A DNA stretch of 23,964 nucleotides. Origin: Candidatus Omnitrophota bacterium (GTDB lineage Bacteria > Omnitrophota > Gorgyraeia > Zapsychrales > Zapsychraceae). Shown one piece after another: positions 1 to 7,237 of this stretch. The stretch is taken from assembly GCA_018399915.1 (NCBI GenBank), contig JAGYNW010000005.1, positions 1-23,964 of the forward strand, given 5' to 3'. The notes under the pieces are model-generated. The model was not told the origin of the DNA. It made no database searches and saw only the letters and a program-made list of their open reading frames with translations. The position numbers and the translations under genes were made by a program. Positions within the stretch are counted from its first letter, which is position 1. The number at the start of each line of letters is the position of its first letter.

Positions 1-65
1 ACTTTTTATTTTCCTTTTGCCACGTCTTTATTGTTAAGTCTTTTAATAACTTTGTTTTTTTATTT

Positions 66-1262
66 ATGGAAAAGATAATACGCTTACTTTTTACCTGGCC
101 TAAAATTATCCTGATAGCCCTTTTTATATGTGGATGTCAGCCGTATGATGCGTTATCGACCTCTCCAACGGTGCGGGTAGCTGTCTTGCATGATGCAAAG
201 GAAATTAACTTATCGATCAGGGGTCAATACAAGATAGTGAATCCGCTGACAGAGTCGGTGTTGTTTGAGGGCAGGTATTTAAAAGATAGAACGATTTCTA
301 TCAAGAATCAGAACATTCTCGTAGGAACAGTAGATGCCCAGTGTAACCGTATTCGTATTTATCCGCAAAAAGATGTTGCTATTGATATCAAAGGCGAACG
401 TAAACGGTATCGTGATGTTATTGATATCATCGTTACTAAGGCAGGCGATTTATTGGCCGTCAATGTCATCAATTTAGAGAAATATGTCAAGGGGGTTCTT
501 TACCACGAGGTGTCTCATCGATGGCCTTTGCAAGCATTAAAGGCACAGGCGGTTGCTGCGCGAACATACGCCCTTTATCAAACTAAAGTTAATCAACAGA
601 GAGATTATGATGTTAGAAGTGATGTCTATTCTCAGATGTATGGGGGAAGAAATGCAGAGACTTACAGAACCAATTTAGCGGTTAATAGAACCAAAGACGA
701 GGTGCTTTATTATAAGAATCAAATCTTGCCAGCTTATTATCACTCGAATTGTGGTGGGCATACCGAAGATGTCAGAGAACTATGGAACCATGACCTAAAG
801 CCTTTGAGGGGAGTGAAATGTCCTTATTGTAAAGGGCAACCCGGCTATACATGGCGCAAGAACTTTCAATCAAAGAATATTCAGGCTCTTTTAAATCAAA
901 AAGGATATGCGATAGGTTTGATCAAGAATATAGAAATTGTTGAGCGCACAGACAGTGGGCGTGTTAAAAGATTAAAGATTGAAGACAGATCGCAAAAGAG
1001 CCTTTTCATTAATGGGAAAGATTTTCGGGATATCGTTGGGCCCAATTACTTGAAAAGTAATCTTTATGAAATTGAGATGAAGGGATTTTACTTTGATGTT
1101 ATCGGAAAAGGCTGGGGCCACGGTGTAGGATTGTGTCAATGGGGCATGCACACAATGTCGCGTTTGGGTTATGATTATCGTGAGATCTTAAGCTTTTATT
1201 ATCCCGGCATTACGATTGCGAGATCAGAATTGATAGATAGGCTCAAAAATGGAATTGAATGA
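66..1262 (+). CDS. SpoIID/LytB-domain lipoprotein (peptidoglycan-acting)
   Basis: The 398-residue protein has a hydrophobic N-terminus (about residues 12-22) ending in an Ile-Cys-Gly-Cys lipobox, so Cys24 is probably lipid-modified and the protein exported. The SpoIID domain is clear. Residues 136-170 hold the LEKYVKGVLYHEV block and the ALKAQAVAARTYAL helix, with Glu148 as the candidate catalytic acid. Residues 226-233 hold HSNCGGHT, followed by a CPYC pair (252-255). Residues 347-360 hold GKGWGHGVGLCQWG and an ILSFYYPG tail. In Bacillus, SpoIID is a lytic transglycosylase cutting denuded glycan strands during engulfment. Homologues occur widely in non-sporulating bacteria, where the role is less clear. 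No other sporulation gene is visible. No good Shine-Dalgarno precedes the ATG, and bases 1-65 are only T-rich. The stop overlaps queA by 14 bases. Family assignment is firm; the cellular role is inferred. Confidence 0.88.
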   Translation: MEKIIRLLFTWPKIILIALFICGCQPYDALSTSPTVRVAVLHDAKEINLSIRGQYKIVNPLTESVLFEGRYLKDRTISIKNQNILVGTVDAQCNRIRIYPQKDVAIDIKGERKRYRDVIDIIVTKAGDLLAVNVINLEKYVKGVLYHEVSHRWPLQALKAQAVAARTYALYQTKVNQQRDYDVRSDVYSQMYGGRNAETYRTNLAVNRTKDEVLYYKNQILPAYYHSNCGGHTEDVRELWNHDLKPLRGVKCPYCKGQPGYTWRKNFQSKNIQALLNQKGYAIGLIKNIEIVERTDSGRVKRLKIEDRSQKSLFINGKDFRDIVGPNYLKSNLYEIEMKGFYFDVIGKGWGHGVGLCQWGMHTMSRLGYDYREILSFYYPGITIARSELIDRLKNGIE

Positions 1263-2259
1263 TTTTGACTATGCTTTGCCTCAGGATTTGATTGCGCATC
1301 ATCCTCTTCACAAAAGGGATAATGCGAGATTGTTGGTAGCGGACAGTAAAAGGCAAAAAATCACACATGACATTTTTTGTAATATAAACCAGTACCTTCC
1401 TGAATCCTCCTCCTTGGTTTTGAACAATAGCAAAGTTATTCCGGCAAGATTGTTGACACACCGGGAAAAGACCGGGGGCCAAGTTGAGCTTTTCCTTTTG
1501 AAGAAGTTAGAGGATGGTTATTCTTATAAGGTTTTGATGCGCCCCACGAAACGTCTCAAGGTGAAGGAGGATTTGTTCTTCGATCAAAAAAGGCTGAAAG
1601 CTACGATTATCGACAAGGAAAAAGGGATTGTCAGGTTCAATCGTAAGAATGTTATGACATATCTTCGTCGCATAGGACATATCCCTTTGCCGCCTTATAT
1701 TAGCCGTGAGGACACGGCCGAAGATAAGAAATATTATCAGACCGTTTACGCACGTGCCGAAGGGTCTGTTGCCGCGCCAACAGCAGGTTTGCATTTTACT
1801 AAAGGCCTTTTGCGAAAAATTGAACAGGCTGGACATACTATTCAATTCGTGACCCTCCATGTCAGTTATGGAACGTTTAAACCGGTTGAAACTCAAGATA
1901 TAACCAAACATGAAATGCATTTCGAGGAATATTGCATCACGCCGGACACAAAAGATTTTTTGGAACAACAGAAGTTAGCACAAAAGAAAATTGTGGCCGT
2001 AGGCACAACCAGTTGCCGGGTTTTGGAAACGATAGCCTGCAAAAAAGAGTACCAGGGGAATACCAACATGTTTATATACCCCGGGTATCAATTCAAGATG
2101 ACGAATGCGCTCATTACAAATTTTCATCTTCCTCGAAGCACACTATTTATGCTTGTTTGTGCATTGGGGGGGACATCTTTTATGAAAAAGGCTTATCGCA
2201 TAGCGGTTGAAGAGAAATACCGTTTTTATAGTTATGGTGATGCCATGCTGATCCTTTAA
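1249..2259 (+). CDS. queA: S-adenosylmethionine:tRNA ribosyltransferase-isomerase QueA
   Basis: QueA transfers and isomerises the ribose of SAM onto 7-aminomethyl-7-deazaguanine in tRNA, giving epoxyqueuosine. The 336-residue length and the whole motif series match the family: DFDYALPQDLIAHHP at 5-19, IPARLL at 64-69, GGQVELFLL at 77-85, IPLPPYI at 145-151, EGSVAAPTAGLHFT at 171-184, HVSYGTFKPV at 204-213, VGTTSCRVLE at 251-260 and TNFHLPRSTL at 290-299. The ATG lies inside the end of the upstream SpoIID-like gene, so translation is probably coupled. tgt, which acts one step earlier on the same tRNA base, starts 21 bases after the stop. Nothing looks broken. Confidence 0.97.
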   Translation: MELNDFDYALPQDLIAHHPLHKRDNARLLVADSKRQKITHDIFCNINQYLPESSSLVLNNSKVIPARLLTHREKTGGQVELFLLKKLEDGYSYKVLMRPTKRLKVKEDLFFDQKRLKATIIDKEKGIVRFNRKNVMTYLRRIGHIPLPPYISREDTAEDKKYYQTVYARAEGSVAAPTAGLHFTKGLLRKIEQAGHTIQFVTLHVSYGTFKPVETQDITKHEMHFEEYCITPDTKDFLEQQKLAQKKIVAVGTTSCRVLETIACKKEYQGNTNMFIYPGYQFKMTNALITNFHLPRSTLFMLVCALGGTSFMKKAYRIAVEEKYRFYSYGDAMLIL

Positions 2260-2280
2260 TTTTTCTAAAGAAAGGTTTTA

Positions 2281-3405
2281 ATGTATACATTATTGAAGAA
2301 AGAGAAGAATTCCGGGGCTCGTAGAGGTAGGTTAGAAACTGACCATGGGATGATTGAAACGCCTTTTTTTATGCCCGTTGGGACTAATGCCAGCGTGAAG
2401 TGTTTGACCTTTGAAGATTTGAAAGAGGTTAAGGCTCAGATTGAATTGTCCAATACGTATCATTTGTTTTTACGACCAGGGATGGAAATCATAAAAGCCG
2501 CAGGCGGACTGCATGGTTTTACGGGATGGGATCGTCCCATTCTAACCGATAGCGGGGGATATCAGGTGTTTAGCCTGGCACGATTGAGAAAGATTTCGGA
2601 TGAAGGGGTGATGTTCAGATCTCATATTGATGGAGACTCGCATTTTTTCACACCGGAGAAAGTTGTCGATATTGAACGGATCTTGGGTTCGGATATGATT
2701 ATGCCGCTAGACGAATGTGCGCCTTATCCCTGTGACTATGCCCAAGCCGAAAAATCTGTTGAGCGTACTACTCTTTGGGCTCAACGCTCAAAAGAGCATT
2801 TTCTAAAGACAGAAAAAGACGCAAATAAGCAATATTTGTTTGGGATTATTCAGGGGGCTACCTATCAGGATCTTAGGTTGCGTTCCGCCAAAGAGATTAT
2901 GCGTATTGGTTTTGATGGTTACGCTATTGGAGGGGTGAGCGTTGGCGAGCCTGTGGTTGAGATGTTTAAAACATTGGATTGGTTAATGCCCGTGCTTCCG
3001 GAAGACCGGCCGCGTTATTTTATGGGCATAGGCCTGCCTGATCAAATTGTTAAGGCTGTGGGGCAAGGTATGGACATGTTCGATACCTGTCTGCCCACGC
3101 GGTTTGGAAGGCATGGGACCGCATTTACAGATGAAGGAAGGATCATTGTTTTGAATGCACAATATGCTCGGGATTTTGGCCCCTTAGACCCTGCTTGCCA
3201 ATGTGTCGTATGTAAAAATTATACGCGCAGTTATATACGTCATTTGGCTAAGTTAAAGGAAATTACAGGTTTGCGACTTATCACGTATCATAATGTGCAT
3301 TATTATGTCAATCTGATGCAAAGGATAAGGACGGCTATCGAAACAGACTGTTATCAGGGTTTTCAAAAGGAATTTCTGGTTCGATATAATTCTGACCTGG
3401 CATAA
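2281..3405 (+). CDS. tgt: tRNA-guanine transglycosylase (queuine/preQ1)
   Basis: Tgt exchanges the guanine at wobble position 34 of GUN tRNAs for a deazaguanine base. The 374-residue protein matches the Zymomonas enzyme at a constant offset of 12. Asp90 in DSGGYQVFSL aligns with Asp102, and Asp268 in DMFDTCLPTR aligns with the nucleophile Asp280. Cys306, Cys308, Cys311 and His337 align with the zinc ligands. Val221 in GGVSVGEP aligns with the residue that favours preQ1 in bacterial enzymes (glycine in eukaryotes), so preQ1 is the likely substrate. An AAAGAAAGG stretch precedes the ATG. queA follows functionally and is the gene immediately upstream. In many genomes tgt is followed by yajC-secD-secF; here trmD comes next. 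Confidence 0.97.
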   Translation: MYTLLKKEKNSGARRGRLETDHGMIETPFFMPVGTNASVKCLTFEDLKEVKAQIELSNTYHLFLRPGMEIIKAAGGLHGFTGWDRPILTDSGGYQVFSLARLRKISDEGVMFRSHIDGDSHFFTPEKVVDIERILGSDMIMPLDECAPYPCDYAQAEKSVERTTLWAQRSKEHFLKTEKDANKQYLFGIIQGATYQDLRLRSAKEIMRIGFDGYAIGGVSVGEPVVEMFKTLDWLMPVLPEDRPRYFMGIGLPDQIVKAVGQGMDMFDTCLPTRFGRHGTAFTDEGRIIVLNAQYARDFGPLDPACQCVVCKNYTRSYIRHLAKLKEITGLRLITYHNVHYYVNLMQRIRTAIETDCYQGFQKEFLVRYNSDLA

Positions 3406-3474
3406 TTTTGATTTTATATTATAATTAAAGTTTATTAGAATTAATGGGTATTAATTTTATAGGATAGGTCCATT

Positions 3475-4164
3475 GTGAGATTTGATATTATAACTATATT
3501 TCCAGAGATTTTTGTTCCTATTTTTAATGAGTCCATTATTAAAAGAGCAAAGGCAAAAAAAAAGGTTCAAATTCATGTGCATGATTTGCGGGAGTATAGC
3601 AAGGATAAGCATAGAAAAGTGGATGACCGGCCTTTTGGCGGCGGACCAGGCATGGTCATGACCCCGCAACCTTTATTTGATGCGATAAAAAAAATCAAGG
3701 GTAGGCGAAAAGCCAAAGTAGTAATGATGTGTCCCACAGGCATCCCTTTGACCCAATCTATGGGAAAAAGACTAGTAAAAAATAAAAATTTAATTATAAT
3801 ATGTGGTCATTACGAAGGCATCGATGAAAGGGTGCGTAAAAAGCTGGTTGATGAAAATATCTCTATAGGAGACTATATATTGACTGGGGGCGAATTACCA
3901 GCCATGGTGTTGGTTGATTGTTTGACACGACTTGTCCCAGGAGTTCTTGGGAAAAGTGAGTCTTTAGTTGATGAATCCTTTGAGAAAAATTTATTGGAAT
4001 ATCCGCAATATACACGACCTTCAAATTTTCGTGGCATAAAGGTGCCAAATGTGTTATTATCTGGGCATCATGCCGAAGTAGAAAAGTGGCGCAATGAGCA
4101 ATCGCTCAAGATTACCAAGAAGAATCGTCCGGATTTATTTCAGGAATACCAAGAAGATAAATAA
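3475..4164 (+). CDS. trmD: tRNA (guanine-N1)-methyltransferase TrmD
   Basis: TrmD methylates G37 of tRNAs using SAM and so prevents +1 frameshifting; it belongs to the SPOUT knotted-methyltransferase family. The GTG start is chosen because it gives the canonical N-terminus MRFDIITIFPEIF and is preceded by AGGATAGG. The knot-region signatures are present: GHYEGIDERV, the SIGDYILTGGELPAM loop and a LLEYPQYTRP stretch. The 229-residue length is normal for a short bacterial TrmD. A 69-base AT-rich gap separates it from tgt and could carry a promoter, although no -35/-10 pair stands out. rplS follows 42 bases downstream, as in most bacteria, but rpsP and rimM, the usual upstream partners, are absent. 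Confidence 0.97.
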   Translation: MRFDIITIFPEIFVPIFNESIIKRAKAKKKVQIHVHDLREYSKDKHRKVDDRPFGGGPGMVMTPQPLFDAIKKIKGRRKAKVVMMCPTGIPLTQSMGKRLVKNKNLIIICGHYEGIDERVRKKLVDENISIGDYILTGGELPAMVLVDCLTRLVPGVLGKSESLVDESFEKNLLEYPQYTRPSNFRGIKVPNVLLSGHHAEVEKWRNEQSLKITKKNRPDLFQEYQEDK

Positions 4165-4206
4165 TAATAAAATAGTATGATGAATATATAAAGGAGGTTA
4201 AGGAAA

Positions 4207-4569
4207 ATGGCAAATAATATTGGTGAAAAAATAGCTCTTATTGATAAGCAATATATGAGAGAGGATATCCCGGATTTTGAGGTTGGCGATACTATTAAAA
4301 TGAAGGTAAAGTTTCAGGAATCGGATAAGGTGCGCTTGCATCCTGTTCAAGGCACGGTGATCCGGAAAACCGGAAGAGGGCTAAAAGCCACTTTTACTTT
4401 GCGTAAAATCTCTTACGGTGAAGGGGTTGAAGTGGTTTATCCTATTCATTCGCCTGTTATTGATAGTCTTGAGATCGTCAGTAAGGGTGTTGTCAAAAGG
4501 GCCAAGTTGTATTATTTGAGAGACCGTGTTGGTAAGAAAGCCCGCGTGAAAAGGCGTCAAACGCAATAG
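4207..4569 (+). CDS. rplS: 50S ribosomal protein L19
   Basis: L19 sits at the 30S-50S interface of the ribosome. The 120-residue protein has the family core: a VGDTIKMKVK strand near residue 26, a GRGLKATFTLRKISYGEGVE block, and a basic C-terminus containing AKLYYLRDRVGKKARVKRR. The start is well defined by an AGGAGG at 4192-4197, nine bases before the ATG, one of the strongest ribosome-binding sites in the window and what one expects of a ribosomal protein gene. It follows trmD in the standard order. After its stop there is a short GGC/GCC inverted repeat followed by seven T residues (about 4597-4616); the stem is too short to call a terminator. Confidence 0.98.
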   Translation: MANNIGEKIALIDKQYMREDIPDFEVGDTIKMKVKFQESDKVRLHPVQGTVIRKTGRGLKATFTLRKISYGEGVEVVYPIHSPVIDSLEIVSKGVVKRAKLYYLRDRVGKKARVKRRQTQ

Positions 4570-4690
4570 TTTTCAGATTTCATGTTGTTAAAGAGCGGCA
4601 TAATCAGCCTTTTTTTGACGACTGCATTTTCGTAATCCAATCTATCCCCAAAGGTAGCATTCTTAGGATCAATTCATTCATATGTCATAA

Positions 4691-5314
4691 ATGTTTACAT
4701 ATAAAGATAGCCGAAAACAAGCGACTTTTGATTTCTTGATTGGAATTGATGAGGCAGGCAGAGGACCTCTTGCCGGACCAGTTGTTGCCGCTGCGGTCTT
4801 ATTAAAAACGGATCGTTTTGATGTTGTTATCCGTGATTCTAAGCAGATTTCAGCCAGGCAACGGGATAGAGCATGTTTAGAAATTTTTGAAAATGCTTAT
4901 GTTGGTATCGGTATCATCAGTGAGGCGGTCATTGACGAAATCAATATATTAGAATCCAGTTTTTTAGCTATGAACAGGGCGGTTGCCCAGCTGGTCAATA
5001 CTCTCCCTTCGACTATTACCCAACAAGACGATTTTGTGCGTAAAGTTTGTTTATTGGTGGATGGGAACCGGTATAAATCTTATCTGCCATATTCGTACCG
5101 GACAATCGTATCCGGAGATATTTCAGTGATGGCTATCAGTTGTGCTTCAATCATTGCTAAAGTGACAAGGGATAGGATCTTGAACATGTACGATCAGATT
5201 TATCCTCAGTACGGGTTTAAGCAGCATAAAGGCTACCCGACAAGACGCCATAAAGATGCCATTATGTGCCATGGACTTTCGATCATTCATAGAAAGACAT
5301 TTAAGTCCGTTTAA
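4691..5314 (+). CDS. rnhB: Ribonuclease HII
   Basis: RNase HII removes ribonucleotides embedded in DNA and cleaves RNA-DNA hybrids. The 207-residue protein carries the catalytic DEAGRGPLAGP motif (Asp20, Glu21), a third acidic residue in VDGNRY (Asp124) and a fourth in SGDISV (Asp143). Next comes the CASIIAKVTRD helix, then HKGYPTRRH with the GRG-type tyrosine at 182. The C-terminal HRKTFK end is standard. The 121-base gap from rplS holds no ORF. The ATG has no obvious Shine-Dalgarno. yraN begins 10 bases after the stop, keeping the common rplS-rnhB-yraN order. Confidence 0.96.
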   Translation: MFTYKDSRKQATFDFLIGIDEAGRGPLAGPVVAAAVLLKTDRFDVVIRDSKQISARQRDRACLEIFENAYVGIGIISEAVIDEINILESSFLAMNRAVAQLVNTLPSTITQQDDFVRKVCLLVDGNRYKSYLPYSYRTIVSGDISVMAISCASIIAKVTRDRILNMYDQIYPQYGFKQHKGYPTRRHKDAIMCHGLSIIHRKTFKSV

Positions 5315-5324
5315 AGGAATTCCC

Positions 5325-5693
5325 ATGAGCGATTTTAATAAGGAACTAGGATGCAGGGGAGAAGATGTTGCTGTTGATTATCTCAAAAAACAAGGCTATC
5401 GGATTGTCCAAAGAAATTATAAGAATCTGATCGGAGAGATTGATATTATTGCGGTGGATCAAAAGACTTATTGTTTTGTGGAGGTTAAATCTCGCGAAAG
5501 TTTGATGTTCGGAACGCCGCAGGAATCCGTTGGATTGCTGAAGCAAAAGAAGATTTCCCGGGTCGCGGAATGTTACGTGCAAGAGAAGAATCTAGAGGAT
5601 GAAGATTGCCGGTTTGATGTGGTCACGGTGCTTTTTCATGGGCAGCATTTGGAAAGTATTGAATTATATAAAGATGCCTTTGAGCTTGGGTAG
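5325..5693 (+). CDS. yraN: YraN/UPF0102 family endonuclease-like protein
   Basis: This 122-residue protein belongs to the UPF0102 (YraN) family, which has a restriction-endonuclease-like fold and no firmly settled role. The core is visible: GEID at 37-40, then FVEVKSR at 51-57, which supply the Asp/Glu/Lys set of a PD-(D/E)XK-like site, followed by a lysine-rich helix. An upstream in-frame ATG at 5256 would add 23 residues overlapping rnhB. I prefer the ATG at 5325 because AAAGGA lies at 5313-5318 and because the protein then begins like the family, with an N-terminal helix leading into the GxxGE region. Its place after rnhB is the usual one. Confidence 0.9.
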   Translation: MSDFNKELGCRGEDVAVDYLKKQGYRIVQRNYKNLIGEIDIIAVDQKTYCFVEVKSRESLMFGTPQESVGLLKQKKISRVAECYVQEKNLEDEDCRFDVVTVLFHGQHLESIELYKDAFELG

Positions 5694-5709
5694 AAAACCA
5701 AATATGTTA

Positions 5710-5738
5710 TTGAAAAAGCCAGCATTGTTATATATATT
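5710..5738 (+). promoter_or_regulatory. Candidate sigma-70 promoter of the folate unit
   Basis: TTGAAA (5710-5715) and TATATT (5733-5738) are separated by exactly 17 bases, in the 134-base gap between yraN and the FchA-like gene. Each hexamer differs from consensus at one or two positions. It would give a leader of about 80 bases. The region is AT-rich, so a chance match is possible. Confidence 0.5.
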
Positions 5739-5827
5739 ATCAATAGACTTTCATCCAATCTTCAAAATTTCGTATTTTCGATATCTTCGATTATTCAGTA
5801 ACCAGCTTTTAATTATATGGAACAAAG

Positions 5828-6304
5828 ATGAAAAAGTTTCGGGACCACACGCTAAAACAATATCTTGAAGTTTTGTCATTAAAGAGGTCTGTGCCAGGCG
5901 GTGGCTCAGCCGCGGCATTGACAGGGGCATTGGGGGCAGCGCTGATTGCGATGGTGGCACAATATTCTCAAGGTAAAACGGATGCTAAATCAGCAGAAAA
6001 GAGAATCCTGCGCATACTGAAAGAAAGTAATCGTATAAAGGACGAGTTGCTTGAGTGTGTGGATTTAGATGCAGAGTTTTATAAAAAGGTCATAGAAGCC
6101 CCGAAACTTTCCAAGCAGCGTGCCAAAGCAGAGAGAACGGCTCGAAGAATTCCTAAACAGGTTTGTAAGCTTTGTTACAAAGCCATTGATCTTACCCCCT
6201 ATTTAGTGCAAAAAGGGAATCTGAACCTTATCGGTGATGTTGAAGTTGCCGTTGAAATGCTTTTTGCCGCATATAAATCGGCAATGACACTTTCAAAAAG
6301 TTAA
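5828..6304 (+). CDS. fchA: FTCD_C / FchA-like methenyl-THF cyclohydrolase family protein (short)
   Basis: The 158-residue protein belongs to the cyclodeaminase/cyclohydrolase family. Residues 22-43 carry VPGGGSAAALTGALGAAL, the family's hallmark glycine-rich helix start, and around residue 131 there is a GNLNLIGDVEVAVE segment matching the usual GN-x-N-x-x-SD-x-x-x-A stretch. Members either open 5,10-methenyl-tetrahydrofolate (FchA) or deaminate formimino-tetrahydrofolate. FchA is favoured here because folD follows 45 bases later and no histidine-degradation gene is present. The protein ends shortly after the conserved helix. Typical members are about 180-210 residues, so the last 25-40 residues seem to be missing. 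The stop comes too close to folD for a frameshifted tail to be hidden. The ribosome-binding site is poor. Confidence 0.72.
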   Translation: MKKFRDHTLKQYLEVLSLKRSVPGGGSAAALTGALGAALIAMVAQYSQGKTDAKSAEKRILRILKESNRIKDELLECVDLDAEFYKKVIEAPKLSKQRAKAERTARRIPKQVCKLCYKAIDLTPYLVQKGNLNLIGDVEVAVEMLFAAYKSAMTLSKS

Positions 6305-6349
6305 TTTTATGTGTTCCATTTTTAATTCAATCCTGATCGAGAGAAAAGA

Positions 6350-7234
6350 ATGACAGCAAAAGTTTTAGATGGTAGAAAGCTTGCTTTTAATGTAAGTAAA
6401 GATCTTAAAAAAGAGATAGCCGTCTTTAAGAAGCGGGGAGCTAATGTGCCACGCATGGTTAATGTGATGATCGGGGATGATGAAGGAACATGTTCCTACG
6501 CTAAATCTCAAAAAAAAGTGGCCCGGGATATTGGGATTGAATATAACCTAAAAGTAGTTTCTGCAGAAATCAACCAATCTGAGTTCATTTCTTTAATTAA
6601 AGAAATGAATGCGGATACAAAGGTGAATGGCATTTTAATCCACAAACCAGTGCCTGAGCATATCGATTATGCAGAGGCTGCCTCTTATGTCTCTCCCAGT
6701 AAAGATCTGGAAGGGATTAATCCGGTCAATATCGGAAAAATGATGATGGGACGGACTCCGATTATTCCCTGCACACCCGCATCCGTAATGCAACATCTGA
6801 AATCAACAGGGGTCGATTTGCGCGGGAAAGAGGTTGTTTTGATTGGTCATAGCACAATCGTCGGGCGTCCGTTAAGTATGCTTTTGCTGGATCAGCTCGC
6901 TACTGTAACGATTTGTCATATCGCAACAAGTCAAGCCGGCAAGTTAATCGATCATATCCGCAGGGCGGATGTCTTAATTGTCGCTGTCGGGAAAGCTTCA
7001 TTGATCAAAGGGGAATGGATCAAGCCGGGGGCTATTGTCATTGATGTTGGCATCAATCGGCAGGATAATAAGATCGTAGGGGATGTTGAGTATGAAAGCG
7101 CGAGCCAAAAGGCTTCTTATATTACCCCGGTGCCAGGAGGTGTCGGACCGGTTACGGTTGTAATGTTGATGCGAAATGCCCTGGAGGCTTACAAAATACA
7201 GAATGAATCAATAATGAAGGCCAAAGATCAATAA
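6350..7234 (+). CDS. folD: Methylene-THF dehydrogenase FolD with altered cyclohydrolase residues
   Basis: FolD oxidises 5,10-methylene-tetrahydrofolate with NAD(P) and normally also hydrolyses the methenyl product. The 294-residue protein aligns to E. coli FolD without gaps over the region checked (about residues 41-130). The Rossmann segment GHSTIVGRPLS (167-177), the AVGKASLIKGEW stretch and the PGGVGPVTV loop near the C-terminus are normal, and Tyr50 is kept. However, the catalytic Lys54 is Gln, Gln98 is His (IHKPVP instead of VQLPLP) and Asp121 is Glu (KDLEG instead of KDVDG). In the human enzyme, replacing the equivalent Lys56 with Gln abolishes cyclohydrolase while sparing dehydrogenase activity. 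The likely reading is a dehydrogenase-biased enzyme relying on the neighbouring FchA-like protein. Only 3 bases separate its stop from the next gene. Confidence 0.93.
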   Translation: MTAKVLDGRKLAFNVSKDLKKEIAVFKKRGANVPRMVNVMIGDDEGTCSYAKSQKKVARDIGIEYNLKVVSAEINQSEFISLIKEMNADTKVNGILIHKPVPEHIDYAEAASYVSPSKDLEGINPVNIGKMMMGRTPIIPCTPASVMQHLKSTGVDLRGKEVVLIGHSTIVGRPLSMLLLDQLATVTICHIATSQAGKLIDHIRRADVLIVAVGKASLIKGEWIKPGAIVIDVGINRQDNKIVGDVEYESASQKASYITPVPGGVGPVTVVMLMRNALEAYKIQNESIMKAKDQ

Positions 7235-7237
7235 ACT

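Noticed and set aside
1..65. Possible promoter (TTGCCA at 17-22) before the SpoIID-like gene
   Set aside because: No -10 hexamer lies at an acceptable distance; the segment is only T-rich.
4597..4616. Short GGC/GCC inverted repeat followed by seven T after rplS
   Set aside because: Only three base pairs around a seven-base loop; too weak to call an intrinsic terminator.
5256..5324. Longer yraN start overlapping rnhB
   Set aside because: The added 23 residues do not look like the family, and a ribosome-binding site precedes the ATG at 5325.
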